A stretch of 34,788 bases of DNA from Planctomycetaceae bacterium (GTDB lineage: Bacteria; Planctomycetota; Planctomycetia; Planctomycetales; Planctomycetaceae): positions 34,854 through 69,641 of the forward strand of contig PBOU01000039.1 of NCBI GenBank assembly GCA_002724415.1. Direction: 5' to 3'. Under the pieces are notes generated by a model. The model did not search any database. It was not told the origin of the DNA and saw nothing but the letters and a program-made list of their open reading frames with translations. This document shows, in pieces, positions 21,938 through 30,935 of the stretch (position 1 is the first letter of the stretch; each line of letters starts with the position of its first letter). Made by a program: the position numbers and the translations under genes.

Positions 21938-23083
21938 GTGCAATTGCCTCGAAACCCAACCCGCCGGGTCACGATCGGTAGTATTACGATCGGGGACGGA
22001 TCACCGATCGCCGTCCAAAGCATGACAGCCACCGCGACCCGCGACGTTGCGGCCACGGCGGCCCAGGTCCGGGATCTGCATGAAGCTGGAGCGGATGTCG
22101 TCCGGATCGCTGTCGATAGCACCGCCGACGCGAGGGCCGTCGTCGATATCGCCGCCGAAACCGACGCCAATCTCTCGGTCGACTTGCAGGAGAACTACCG
22201 ACTGGCAGAGATCGTCGCGCCACACGTCGCCAAGCTCCGTTACAACCCCGGTCACCTGTATCACCACGAACGCGAGAAACCCTGGGCGGACAAGGTGCGA
22301 GGAATCGTTGACCAGGCTGCCGCCCACGATTGCGCCGTCCGCATCGGTGTCAACTGTGGCTCGGTCGATCCCGACAAGCTCGACCGCTATCCCCAGGACG
22401 ATTCGATCTCACCAATGCTCGACAGTGCCTGGGAACACTGTGAGTTGCTCGATTCACTCGACTTCACGAACTACTGTGTCTCGCTGAAGGACTCGGACCC
22501 CCAAAAGGTCATCGACGTCAACAAGCAGTTCGCAGAACGCCGCCCCGACATTCCGCTGCACCTGGGAGTCACCGAGGCCGGCCTTCCTCCCGATGGAGTG
22601 ATCAAGACCAGGATTGCCTTCGAACAACTCGTTTCCCAGGGCCTGGGCGACACGATCCGTGTTTCGTTGACCGTGCCCAACGACCGGAAGTCCGAGGAGA
22701 TTGAAGCCGGACGACAGATCCTGGCCGACATTGCTGCTGGACGAGTCCGGACAGTTGTCGACTATGGCCTCGACACTCTCAACATCATCAGTTGCCCCAG
22801 TTGTTCACGGGTGGAGAACGAGGCTTTCGTGGAACTGGCTCAACAGGTCAAGGAGATGACCGCCTACGCCAGTGAACACGCGTTGACAATTGCCGTGATG
22901 GGCTGCCGGGTCAACGGTCCCGGGGAAACCGACGACGCCGACCTCGGCCTGTGGTGCGCCCCGAACTTCGTCAACCTCAAGAAAGGTGAAGACTCCCTGG
23001 GAGCATTCGCCTACGACGAGATCCTGGGCCGTCTAAAAAAGGAACTCGACCTGTTGATTGCCGAACGCACAACAACATCCTGA
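21938..23083 (+). CDS. ispG: 4-hydroxy-3-methylbut-2-en-1-yl diphosphate synthase
   Basis: The protein has 381 residues from GTG 21938, close to E. coli IspG (372). The frame is open back to TTG 21725, but that part is not conserved and overlaps the ribosome-binding site of the TPR gene. Family landmarks: [37 protein letters not shown]. The [4Fe-4S] ligands are Cys286 and Cys289 (SCPSC), Cys323 (GCRVNGPGE) and Glu330. The enzyme reduces methylerythritol cyclodiphosphate to HMBPP in the MEP isoprenoid pathway and needs ferredoxin or flavodoxin. Only 32 nt separate it from xylulokinase, whose product xylulose 5-phosphate also feeds the pentose pool, but a direct functional link is not shown. 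Confidence 0.97.
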   Translation: MQLPRNPTRRVTIGSITIGDGSPIAVQSMTATATRDVAATAAQVRDLHEAGADVVRIAVDSTADARAVVDIAAETDANLSVDLQENYRLAEIVAPHVAKLRYNPGHLYHHEREKPWADKVRGIVDQAAAHDCAVRIGVNCGSVDPDKLDRYPQDDSISPMLDSAWEHCELLDSLDFTNYCVSLKDSDPQKVIDVNKQFAERRPDIPLHLGVTEAGLPPDGVIKTRIAFEQLVSQGLGDTIRVSLTVPNDRKSEEIEAGRQILADIAAGRVRTVVDYGLDTLNIISCPSCSRVENEAFVELAQQVKEMTAYASEHALTIAVMGCRVNGPGETDDADLGLWCAPNFVNLKKGEDSLGAFAYDEILGRLKKELDLLIAERTTTS

Positions 23084-23115
23084 TCGGCTGGACACAGGCT
23101 TGACGGAGCATCTCG

Positions 23116-24648
23116 ATGAGCATCTACCTCGGCATCGACATCGGAACCAGTGGCACCAAGACACTGGCCATCCGGGAGAACGGCCGGATCGTGGCCAGTG
23201 CCACGTTCGAATACCCGTTGTCGAGCCCCCGGCCGGGCTGGTCCGAGCAAGACCCCGAGGACTGGTGGCAGGCGTCGGCCAAGAGTGTCAGGAAAGTGTT
23301 GCGAGACGGAAAAATCAAACCCGCCTCGGTCGCCGGCATCGGACTCTCCGGCCAGATGCATGGCAGCGTGTTCCTGGACCGCAAGCACCAGGTGATCCGC
23401 CCCGCGTTGCTGTGGAACGACCAACGGACGGCAGCCGAATGTGACGAAATCGAAAAACGGGCAGGCGGCCGGCCGAAATTGATCAAGATGGTGGCCAATC
23501 CCGCCCTGACAGGATTCACCGCTCCCAAGATTCTCTGGCTCCGCAACAACGAACCACGCCGATTCGATCGCACCCGGCAGGTCCTGCTCCCCAAGGACTA
23601 CGTGCGATTCCGGCTCACCGGAGAATTTGCCACCGAGGTCAGCGATGCATCCGGAACGCTGCTCCTGGATGTGAAACGCCGAAAATGGAACCGTCAACTT
23701 CTGCAAAAACTGGAACTCGACTCCAGCCTGCTACCGGCGGTCTATGAATCCGAGGACATCAGCGGCACCCTGTCAAAGGTGGCTGCAAAGAAACTGGGAC
23801 TCCCCGAGGGCGTGCCGGTGGTCGGCGGTGGTGGAGACCAGGCTGCCGGAGCGGTCGGAAACGGCATCGTCCGCCGTGGAGTCATCTCGGCCACCATGGG
23901 AACCAGCGGTGTGGTGTTTGCCCACAGCGAAGGAATCGAAACCGATCCCCTGGGCCGTGTCCATACGTTCTGCCACGCCGTCAGGGGCCAGTGGCACGTC
24001 ATGGGGGTGGTTCTCTCCGCGGGTGGCAGCTTGCAGTGGTATCGCAACCAACTGGGTGAAGCCGCTGTGGCGGCAGCCCGACGGAAGAAAATCGACCCCT
24101 ACGAACTGTTGACCGCAGAAGCCGCCACGGCCCCGGCCGGATCCGAGGGACTCTATTTTCTGCCCTACCTGACCGGTGAACGAACACCACACGCCGACCC
24201 ACACGCACGTGGGGCCTGGGTGGGCCTCAGCCTCCGCCATGGCCGGCCACACCTGGTCCGCAGTGTCATGGAGGGCGCCAGTTTCGCCATGCGAGACTGC
24301 CTGGAAATCATCCGGGGAATGAACATCCCCATCCGGGAAATCCGTGTCTCCGGCGGCGGAGCCCGCAGCCGGTTCTGGCGACAGATGCAAGCTGACATTT
24401 ACGGGAACAAGGTGTCCACCATCAACGCCGAAGAGGGCCCAGCCTACGGTGTCGCACTCCTGGCCGCCGCCGGAACCGGCGCCTACAAGGACGTGGTCGA
24501 AGCCTGCGACGCGACTATCCGGGTCGTCGACACGACACCGGTCCAACAGTCCACCCGGCGGAAATACAACCGGGTGTATCCGCAATACGGGCAACTCTAC
24601 CACTCGTTGAAGGACGACTACGCACGGATCGCTCAACTGGTGGATTGA
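23116..24648 (+). CDS. xylB: Xylulokinase (FGGY family)
   Basis: The protein has 510 residues. The phosphate-binding loop is [11 protein letters not shown] with Asp8; the substrate motif GQMHG (80-83, Met81 and His82) is characteristic of xylulokinases. The catalytic base Asp241 is in [11 protein letters not shown], and GTSGVVF and [14 protein letters not shown] complete the ATPase core. It phosphorylates D-xylulose to xylulose 5-phosphate in the cytoplasm. There is no xylose isomerase or transporter in the window, so carbon source context is missing. It follows ispG by 32 nt and precedes the next gene by 13 nt, so co-transcription is likely. Related FGGY kinases (e.g. ribulokinase) are less likely because of GQMHG. 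Confidence 0.94.
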   Translation: MSIYLGIDIGTSGTKTLAIRENGRIVASATFEYPLSSPRPGWSEQDPEDWWQASAKSVRKVLRDGKIKPASVAGIGLSGQMHGSVFLDRKHQVIRPALLWNDQRTAAECDEIEKRAGGRPKLIKMVANPALTGFTAPKILWLRNNEPRRFDRTRQVLLPKDYVRFRLTGEFATEVSDASGTLLLDVKRRKWNRQLLQKLELDSSLLPAVYESEDISGTLSKVAAKKLGLPEGVPVVGGGGDQAAGAVGNGIVRRGVISATMGTSGVVFAHSEGIETDPLGRVHTFCHAVRGQWHVMGVVLSAGGSLQWYRNQLGEAAVAAARRKKIDPYELLTAEAATAPAGSEGLYFLPYLTGERTPHADPHARGAWVGLSLRHGRPHLVRSVMEGASFAMRDCLEIIRGMNIPIREIRVSGGGARSRFWRQMQADIYGNKVSTINAEEGPAYGVALLAAAGTGAYKDVVEACDATIRVVDTTPVQQSTRRKYNRVYPQYGQLYHSLKDDYARIAQLVD

Positions 24649-24661
24649 AACCGGAGTTCAC

Positions 24662-25627
24662 ATGTCCGTCCTGTTCCTGACCGAATCTGACGTCGAATCA
24701 CTGATCGACATGACGTCGTCGATCGAGGTGGTCGAGCGGGCGTTCGCGGCCCTGGCTGACGGATCGGCCGTCAACGTGCCCCGTGCCCGGGCCTCCGCGC
24801 CTGGGTTCCTGCTGCACTCGATGTCAGCAACCGCGGAATACCTCGGAGTGGCCGGGTGGAAGAACTACACGACCACCACGGCGGGAGCGAGATTTCATGT
24901 CGCCCTCTACGACCTGCACTCCGGTCGCATGCTGGCCCTGATCCAGGCCAACCGGCTTGGACAACTCCGAACCGGAGCTGCCAGCGGCGTGGCCACCCGG
25001 CACCTGGCACGAACCGACGCCACCAGCATGGCCCTGCTGGGAACCGGCTGGCAGGCCGAAAGCCAACTGGAGGCTGTCACTTGCGTCCGACGCCTTGAAA
25101 CCGTTCGGGTTTACTCCCGGGATCCCGCAAAACGACAGCTGTTTGCCGAAACAATGGGCCAACGGTTGGGCCTGGACATCCAGGCGGTCGACTCCGCCGA
25201 CGCAGCCGTCCGGGACAGCGAAATCGTCTCAACCGCGACCACGGCTCGTGAGCCACTCTTCGACGGACGCCTGCTCACGGCGGGTTCACATCTGAACATC
25301 ATCGGGTCCAATCACCTGTCAAAGTCCGAGTCGGATGTCGAATCGATCGCCGTAGCCAGCACGGTTGCCTGTGACCGGATCGACCAATGCCGTCTCGAAG
25401 CGGGAGAACTGGTTGATGCCGTTGCGTCAGGGCGTTGGAAATGGGAGCAGGCGATCGAATTGGCCGACATCGTCGCCGGAACCCACATCGGCCGCACCGA
25501 CGACGCCGAACGGACCGTTTTCAAGTCGGTTGGCCTGGCCGTCGAAGACGTGGCGATGGCCGCCGAGTTGATCACGCGAGCACGTGACCGTGGCGTGGGC
25601 CAGGCGATTCCGCTCGACGTTGACTGA
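24662..25627 (+). CDS. Ornithine cyclodeaminase/mu-crystallin/alanine dehydrogenase family protein
   Basis: The protein has 321 residues, with GGAG in the 13-nt gap before its ATG. Lys67 (GWKNYT) sits at the substrate lysine position, RTGAASGVATRHLAR (103-117) matches the family's RTaA motif, and GTGWQAESQLEA (127-138) is the NAD(P)-binding loop. GSNHLSKSESD and the final EDVAMAAELITRAR are also conserved. Members include ornithine cyclodeaminase, alanine dehydrogenase and cyclic-imine (pyrroline- or piperideine-2-carboxylate) reductases. Sequence alone does not choose between these. It is cytoplasmic and transcribed with xylB. An Ldh-family and a SolA-like gene lie about 4-5 kb downstream and could share substrates (see findings). 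Confidence 0.92.
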   Translation: MSVLFLTESDVESLIDMTSSIEVVERAFAALADGSAVNVPRARASAPGFLLHSMSATAEYLGVAGWKNYTTTTAGARFHVALYDLHSGRMLALIQANRLGQLRTGAASGVATRHLARTDATSMALLGTGWQAESQLEAVTCVRRLETVRVYSRDPAKRQLFAETMGQRLGLDIQAVDSADAAVRDSEIVSTATTAREPLFDGRLLTAGSHLNIIGSNHLSKSESDVESIAVASTVACDRIDQCRLEAGELVDAVASGRWKWEQAIELADIVAGTHIGRTDDAERTVFKSVGLAVEDVAMAAELITRARDRGVGQAIPLDVD

Positions 25628-25686
25628 CCGAAACTGTGTAATTCCCTGACACCCCCCTTCCCCACTCCTATCTCGAATCTTTTCCC

Positions 25687-27156
25687 ATGGGCACAGACAC
25701 ACAGAACATCGAACCACCGCTGGTCAAAACCAAGATCATCGCCACGGTCGGCCCCGCCTGTTGTGATCGCCAGGCCCTCCGCGACCTGGTGCTGGCCGGT
25801 GTCGACGTGTTTCGACTCAACTTCGCACACGGCACGCACGAGTGGCTGGATGGTGTCCTGACTTCCATCCGGGAGGTTGAGGAGGAACTCGATCGGCCGA
25901 TTGGAATCCTGGGAGACCTGGCCGGGCCAAAGATCCGGCTGGGTGAGATTTCCGGTGGCCAGTTCCTGTGCCAGGAGGGGGCCACCGTGGTCTTCGTGCG
26001 GGAGTTGACTTCCGGTTCGCAAAACGAACTCACCTGCACCTATGACCAACTGATCGACGATGTCGCCCCTGGCGACCGGATCCTGCTGGCCGACGGCACC
26101 GTGGAACTGGTGGTGACCACCGAAAAAAACGACCAGGTGATTTGTCGAGTCGTCCGACCAGGCACGCTTCGCAGTCGACAGGGAGTCAACCTTCCCGGGG
26201 TGACGTTGAGTACCCCCAGCGTGACAGAGAAAGACCGCGAGGACCTGGCGTGGGGACTGGAGCGACGGGTCGATTTCGTGGGCCTGAGTTTCGTTCGCAG
26301 CAGCGACGACATCCGGCAACTTCGAGAATTGATCGCTGCACACCCCGACGATCACTCACCACACATCGTCGCCAAGATCGAAAAAGGCGAGGCGATCGAT
26401 GACCTGGACGCGATCATCGACATCACCGACGCCGTGATGGTGGCCCGTGGAGATCTCGGAGTCGAGGTCGACCTTGCACAGGTGCCGATCCTGCAGAAGC
26501 ACATCATCCGGATGGCCAACGCCCACCGTGTCCCGGTGATCACTGCCACTCAGATGCTCGACAGCATGACCACCAGCGAATTCCCGACCCGGGCCGAGGC
26601 CAGCGATGTTGCCAACGCCACCCTGGATGGCACCGACGCGGTGATGCTTTCCGGAGAAACCGCCATCGGCACCAATCCCACCGCGGCGGTCTCGATGATG
26701 AGCCGGATCATCTGTGAAGCGGAACGCACCGTCCACGGGAACACCCCCAGGTTGTTCGAACCAGACGCTCGGGCGAGGGCGCTGGAGGTCACCGAGGCCG
26801 TCACCGTTGGTGCTGTGGCGGTCGCCGAACAACTTTCCGCCGACCTGCTGGTGATTCCCACCGTGAGTGGTCGCACTGCCCTGGCCGTCTCAAAAGAACG
26901 TAGCCCCGTCCCGGTCCTGGCACTATCCGATTCGCCAACCACCGCCCGCCGGATGAACCTCTACTGGGGCGTGCGTTCGCTCACATCGATCCAGGCCGAC
27001 ACCAGCCCACGGCGATTGCTCGACGAGGTCTGTCACTGGGGAAGAAAAATCGGCGTGCTGCAGACAGGCGAGAGGCTCGTGCTGGTGGGCAGCTCGAACT
27101 GGTCAGCCGCTGGCCACGACCTGGTCATGGTCCACTCGGTCCCACCTGGTCCTTGA
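25687..27156 (+). CDS. pyk: Pyruvate kinase, probable potassium-independent type
   Basis: The protein has 489 residues. KTKIIATVGPA, VFRLNFAHGTHEW (Arg43, Asn45), DLAGPKIRLGE (77-87), IVAKIEKGEAIDDLD, VMVARGDLGVEV and ITATQMLDSM form the complete active site; AEASDVANATLDGTDAVMLSGETA is the second lattice. It makes pyruvate and ATP from phosphoenolpyruvate in glycolysis. At the potassium site Ser is Ala47, Thr is Leu78 and Glu is Lys82 (rabbit-muscle 77, 113 and 117), the pattern linked with potassium-independent enzymes. The C-terminal domain (from about 370) lacks an obvious FBP-binding pattern to me. It is 6 nt from the convergent PD40 gene. Confidence 0.97.
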   Translation: MGTDTQNIEPPLVKTKIIATVGPACCDRQALRDLVLAGVDVFRLNFAHGTHEWLDGVLTSIREVEEELDRPIGILGDLAGPKIRLGEISGGQFLCQEGATVVFVRELTSGSQNELTCTYDQLIDDVAPGDRILLADGTVELVVTTEKNDQVICRVVRPGTLRSRQGVNLPGVTLSTPSVTEKDREDLAWGLERRVDFVGLSFVRSSDDIRQLRELIAAHPDDHSPHIVAKIEKGEAIDDLDAIIDITDAVMVARGDLGVEVDLAQVPILQKHIIRMANAHRVPVITATQMLDSMTTSEFPTRAEASDVANATLDGTDAVMLSGETAIGTNPTAAVSMMSRIICEAERTVHGNTPRLFEPDARARALEVTEAVTVGAVAVAEQLSADLLVIPTVSGRTALAVSKERSPVPVLALSDSPTTARRMNLYWGVRSLTSIQADTSPRRLLDEVCHWGRKIGVLQTGERLVLVGSSNWSAAGHDLVMVHSVPPGP

Positions 27157-27162
27157 CCTCTC

Positions 27163-28251
27163 CTATTTCGACGCCGCCGCCGCACGGGTCTCTCGCAACC
27201 AGTCGGCGATCCACAACTGGCTGGTCTTGTCCTTTGAACGGGCCGACGTCCACATCAGTTTCTTCCCGTCGGGACTGAAGACCGGCAGCACGTCTGCGGC
27301 CGCATTCGATGTCACCTGTCGGACATCGCCAGCCTTGACCGTTGTCTTGCCCAGGGTCAGGTCCATCGTGAACAGGTTGAAGTGGGCTCCCCGTGGCCCC
27401 CGGGAATAATCGGCTCGCGTCCAGACGATGTAGCGACCCGAGGGATGAAAGTACGGCGCCCAGTTGACGGTCCCCAGGTTGTTAGTCAATTGGATATCAT
27501 GCTTGCCGTCCACGCTGACAGCATAGATCTGCAGCATGTGCTCCTTCTGACGATCGCCGCGATAGATCACCCACTTGCCGTCCGGAGAAAAGAACGGGCC
27601 GCCGTCATACCGCGGCTTGTTGACAAGTTGTCTCACGTTCTTGCCATCGGCGTCCATGATGTAGATGTCGGCGTCACCATCGCGGGCCGACGTGAACACG
27701 ATCTGCTTGCCATCGGCCGAATAGGACCCCTCCGCATCGTAACCCGGCGTGTTGGTCAATCGCTTCAGACCGGTGCCGTTGAAATCACAGATGTAGATAT
27801 CCATGTGTTTGTCGAAGTCCCACTGGTAACGACGACGACCACCCATGGCTGCCAGTTCACGGGCCTCGTGCTCGGTCCGGTCAATCTGGGGGTCGGTGTG
27901 ACTGGACGCAAACAGGATCTTCTTGCCATCGGTCGTGAAATAACTGCAGGTCGTCCGACCGCGACCGGGGCTGATCCGCCGGGGGGTTTTCTCGCCCAGC
28001 TTTTGCACGTAGATCTGGTAGAAGGGGTACCCAACCGGGTAGGCCTGGTAGACAACCCACTTGCCATCGGGCGAGAAGTAGCCTTCACCAGCCCGCGGCA
28101 ACCCAAAAGTCACCCGCTGGATGTTTCCCAGGTGACGGGCTTCCAGGGCCGCTCCGGTGCCCTTGGCCGTGTCCGGCTTGTCGGCAGCACCGGCGACCGC
28201 CGAGACAACGAACACGGCAATAAACACCTGCATCCACACCATCGTTTTCAC
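27163..28251 (-). CDS. Secreted TolB-like PD40 beta-propeller protein
   Basis: The protein has 362 residues from GTG 28251, which follows GAGGGG by eight bases. A signal peptide (residues about 1-22, VAGA/ADKP) precedes repeated PD40/WD40-like blades with the cores YFSPDGKWVVY, YFTTDGKKILF, SYSADGKQIVF, FFSPDGKWVIY, YFHPSGRYIVW and FSPDGKKLMW. Six to seven blades suggest a full propeller, as in TolB and the DPP4-like N-terminal domains. There is no attached hydrolase domain, so it is a stand-alone exported propeller; ligand unknown. The 190-nt region to the next gene is divergent. Its 3' end is 6 nt from pyk. Confidence 0.92.
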   Translation of the reverse strand: MKTMVWMQVFIAVFVVSAVAGAADKPDTAKGTGAALEARHLGNIQRVTFGLPRAGEGYFSPDGKWVVYQAYPVGYPFYQIYVQKLGEKTPRRISPGRGRTTCSYFTTDGKKILFASSHTDPQIDRTEHEARELAAMGGRRRYQWDFDKHMDIYICDFNGTGLKRLTNTPGYDAEGSYSADGKQIVFTSARDGDADIYIMDADGKNVRQLVNKPRYDGGPFFSPDGKWVIYRGDRQKEHMLQIYAVSVDGKHDIQLTNNLGTVNWAPYFHPSGRYIVWTRADYSRGPRGAHFNLFTMDLTLGKTTVKAGDVRQVTSNAAADVLPVFSPDGKKLMWTSARSKDKTSQLWIADWLRETRAAAASK

Positions 28252-28373
28252 GGCTTCAACCCCTCTTTACGGTTCGTCTCGGCTCTCGGACGCGACGCAA
28301 ACGGTTCACTTTCCCGGCCGGCCTCGAGTATACCTGTCGGCCCGGGCTGTCCGCCATCGAGCGTCCCGGGTGT

Positions 28374-28403
28374 CACTCCGGTGGTCAATTCATTACCGGA
28401 GTG
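28374..28403. promoter_or_regulatory. Inverted repeat upstream of the PQQ-like propeller operon
   Basis: CACTCCGG (28374-28381) and CCGGAGTG (28396-28403) are perfectly complementary with a 14-nt AT-rich centre; including 28372-28373 and 28404-28405 the stem grows to ten pairs with one G-U. It sits 38 nt before the ATG at 28442, so it could be a transcript hairpin or an operator in the divergent region 28252-28441. Confidence 0.4.
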
Positions 28404-28441
28404 GCAGAATAGCGGCTCATGCCAATCCAGGAGATGACTTG

Positions 28442-29749
28442 ATGCTCACCGGTTCCCGACTGATCACTTCCATTTTCACGTTCACCCTGCTGGCACTCAC
28501 ACTGCCCTCACCGGCACCGGCCGACGACTGGCCACAATGGGGAGGGCCGAATCGGGACCTGGTCTGGCGTGAGAAGGGAATCGTCAAGACACTGCCCACC
28601 AAGGGACTTTTGCCGCGGGTCTGGTCGACACCCATCGGCGAAGGCTACGCGGGACCGGCCGTCGCCAACGGACGCGTCTTCATCACCGACTTCATTCGTG
28701 AGAAACGGATCGAACGGATTCATGCCCTCAACGCCGAGACCGGCAAGATCCTTTGGACGCGGACCTACCCGGTTCGCTACAGCATCAGCTACCCGGCCGG
28801 CCCGCGGATGACTCCGGTCATTGAAAATGAACGCGTCTACACCATCGGCGCCATGGGTGACATGTTCTGCCTGAAGGTCAACGACGGCTCGGTGATCTGG
28901 AAAAAGAACTTCGTGGCCGACTACGGCACCAAGCTGCCAATCTGGGGGATGGTCGCTTCCCCACTGATCGATGGAAACCAGTTGATCACACTGGTCGGGG
29001 GCACCGATGGCTCCCTGGTGGTCAGCTTCGACAAGCTGACCGGAAAGGAATTGTGGCGGAGTCTCGAGGACGAGATGATCGGCTATTGTCCGCCGGTCAT
29101 CATGACCCTTGGCAAGGTTCGCCAACTGGTCGTCTGGCACCCCAACGCGCTCAGTAGCCTCGATCCAGCCAGTGGCAAGTTGATCTGGCAGGTCCCCTTC
29201 CGTGTCCGGGCCGGACTGACCATCTCGACGCCACGCCAGGTCGGCAACAGGGTATTCATCACGGCATTCTACAACGGACCGATGATGATCGAAGTCTCGC
29301 CGGACGGCCGCAAGGCGTCGGTCGTCTGGAAAGGCACAAGCGACAGCGAAATCAAGACCGACGGATTGCATTCCATCATGGCGACCCCCATTTTCAATGG
29401 CAGCCACATCTACGGGGTTTGCAGTTATGGGCAATTGAGGTGCCTGGACGCCACAAACGGAAAGCGGATCTGGGAAACCGTGAAGCCAACCGGAAGAGAT
29501 CGCTGGTGGAATGCGTTCCTGGTGAAACACGAGGACCGGCAGTTCATCCACAACGAGCAGGGTGACCTGATCATTGCCAAGCTGACACCAAGGGGTTACC
29601 AGGAGATCAGCCGTGCCAAGCTCGTGGAACCAACCCGACGGGTCCGACGACGCATGACCATCTGGTCTCACCCCGCTTTTGCACTCAAGAGCGTCTTCGC
29701 CCGCAACGACAAGGAGTTGGTCCGGGTCAACCTGGCCGCTGGCAAGTGA
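28442..29749 (+). CDS. Secreted PQQ-like (quinoprotein) beta-propeller protein
   Basis: The protein has 435 residues from ATG 28442, with AGGAG eight bases upstream; the open frame extends back to 28157 but without support. The signal peptide ends near APA/DDW. DDWPQWGGPNRD and repeated blades such as GYAGPAVANGRVFITD, ALNAETGKILWTRTY and GKLIWQVPFRVRA match the PQQ-like/YVTN-type repeats found in secreted planctomycete propellers. There is no cytochrome or PQQ-binding signature, so enzymatic activity is not implied. The TGA stop overlaps the GTG of the next gene (GTGA), showing translational coupling with the SolA-like oxidase, although the propeller is exported and the oxidase is not. Confidence 0.93.
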   Translation: MLTGSRLITSIFTFTLLALTLPSPAPADDWPQWGGPNRDLVWREKGIVKTLPTKGLLPRVWSTPIGEGYAGPAVANGRVFITDFIREKRIERIHALNAETGKILWTRTYPVRYSISYPAGPRMTPVIENERVYTIGAMGDMFCLKVNDGSVIWKKNFVADYGTKLPIWGMVASPLIDGNQLITLVGGTDGSLVVSFDKLTGKELWRSLEDEMIGYCPPVIMTLGKVRQLVVWHPNALSSLDPASGKLIWQVPFRVRAGLTISTPRQVGNRVFITAFYNGPMMIEVSPDGRKASVVWKGTSDSEIKTDGLHSIMATPIFNGSHIYGVCSYGQLRCLDATNGKRIWETVKPTGRDRWWNAFLVKHEDRQFIHNEQGDLIIAKLTPRGYQEISRAKLVEPTRRVRRRMTIWSHPAFALKSVFARNDKELVRVNLAAGK

Positions 29750-30888
29750 CCAGTTACGACTGCATTGTGATCGGTGCCGGTGGAATCGGCAGTGCTGCGC
29801 TCGACCATGTTGCGTCACGCGGGGCCAGCGTACTGGGCATTGAACGATTCGGAATTGCCCACGACCAGGGCAGTTCACACGGCCACACCCGGGTCATCCG
29901 GCAGGCCTATTTCGAGCACCCCGACTACGTGCCCCTGCTGGTCGATGCGTACCGCTTGTGGGATGACCTGGCCGACCACAGTGGCCAGCCACTGATCTCC
30001 AGGTGCGGATTGCTACTGGCGGGCGTTCCCGATGGACCGGCCGTCGCCGGCACGCGTCACGCGGCGAGGCTCCACGGGCTGGATCTCCAGGACGTCAGCC
30101 GCAGCAGACTGGACAACGACTTCCCTGGTTTCACGATCCCCGACGATTTCGATGCGGTGTGGGAAGCCGCCGGAGGATTCCTGCTCGTCGAAGACGCGGT
30201 GGCGGCACACATTGCGAGAGCCATTGAACACGGGGCGGTGCTGCACACAGAGGAAACTGTCGTGCGGTGGTCGCGGGTCGGCAAGTCCTACGAAGTGGTG
30301 ACCGATCGAGGCCACTACCGGGCAGGATCGCTCATCATCGCCCCCGGATCCTTTGTGCCCGGGTTACTGCCCGAACTCGATGTTGCCTGGGAAATCGTTC
30401 GCAAGCCGCTTTTCTGGTTTCCAGCCCGTTCGGGACTGTACGACCACTCGCGAGGATCCGGAGTCTTCTTCCTCGAGACCTCCGGGGGCGAGTTCTATGG
30501 ATTCCCCTCGCTGGACGGAGAAACCGTCAAGGTCGCCGAACACACCGCCGGGTTGGAAATCACCGACCCGTTGACCGTCGACCGCGATGTCATCGACCGG
30601 GATCTTCCTCCGTTGATCGAGTACCTCCAGGCTCACATGCCAGGTCTCTCTACCAAACCGACCGATCACACCGTCTGCCTCTACACCCGGACCCCCGATG
30701 GCAACTTCATCGTCGACAAACATCCCGGGCACGACGGCGTGGCAATCGGCTGTGGTTTTTCGGGCCACGGCTTCAAGTTCACTCCGATCATTGGCAGCAT
30801 TCTCACCGACCTGGCACTCGAGGGCACAACCAGCCACTCCATCGACTTCCTCTCGGCAACCCGCACCGGCTTGATGCGCCCCCGTTGA
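29746..30888 (+). CDS. FAD-dependent sarcosine oxidase/N-methyltryptophan oxidase (SolA/MSOX)-like protein
   Basis: The protein has 380 residues (SolA has 372). IVIGAGGIGSAAL (7-19) is the dinucleotide-binding loop, LGIERFG carries the ribose-binding Glu and GSSHGHTRVIRQAYFEHPDY the family's HG and R residues. Cys311 in TVCLYTRTPDGNFIVD aligns with the covalent-flavin cysteine of monomeric sarcosine oxidase, and GFSGHGFKF with the active-site lysine region. These enzymes oxidise secondary amino acids (sarcosine, N-methyltryptophan, pipecolate) with oxygen, giving an imine or formaldehyde. Substrate is not predictable. It starts at GTG in a 4-nt overlap with the propeller gene. It is cytoplasmic and followed by an Ldh-family gene. 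Confidence 0.94.
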   Translation: MTSYDCIVIGAGGIGSAALDHVASRGASVLGIERFGIAHDQGSSHGHTRVIRQAYFEHPDYVPLLVDAYRLWDDLADHSGQPLISRCGLLLAGVPDGPAVAGTRHAARLHGLDLQDVSRSRLDNDFPGFTIPDDFDAVWEAAGGFLLVEDAVAAHIARAIEHGAVLHTEETVVRWSRVGKSYEVVTDRGHYRAGSLIIAPGSFVPGLLPELDVAWEIVRKPLFWFPARSGLYDHSRGSGVFFLETSGGEFYGFPSLDGETVKVAEHTAGLEITDPLTVDRDVIDRDLPPLIEYLQAHMPGLSTKPTDHTVCLYTRTPDGNFIVDKHPGHDGVAIGCGFSGHGFKFTPIIGSILTDLALEGTTSHSIDFLSATRTGLMRPR

Positions 30889-30935
30889 GTCGAGAAGATG
30901 GTCGGTCTCCACCAGTTCTCCGAAAGACAAGCCCC

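Noticed and set aside
23058-23444. Second plus-strand frame over the ispG-xylB junction
   Set aside because: Overlaps xylB in another frame and is Arg/Pro/His-rich shadow sequence; FGGY motifs fix the real frame.
28508-29878. Minus-strand open frame of 456 codons
   Set aside because: Antisense to the PQQ-like propeller gene and to the start of the oxidase gene; no motifs or start signals.
30267-30935. Upstream extension of the Ldh-family gene
   Set aside because: It runs through the SolA-like gene in another frame with Arg/Pro-rich shadow sequence; the family N-terminus fits ATG 30936.
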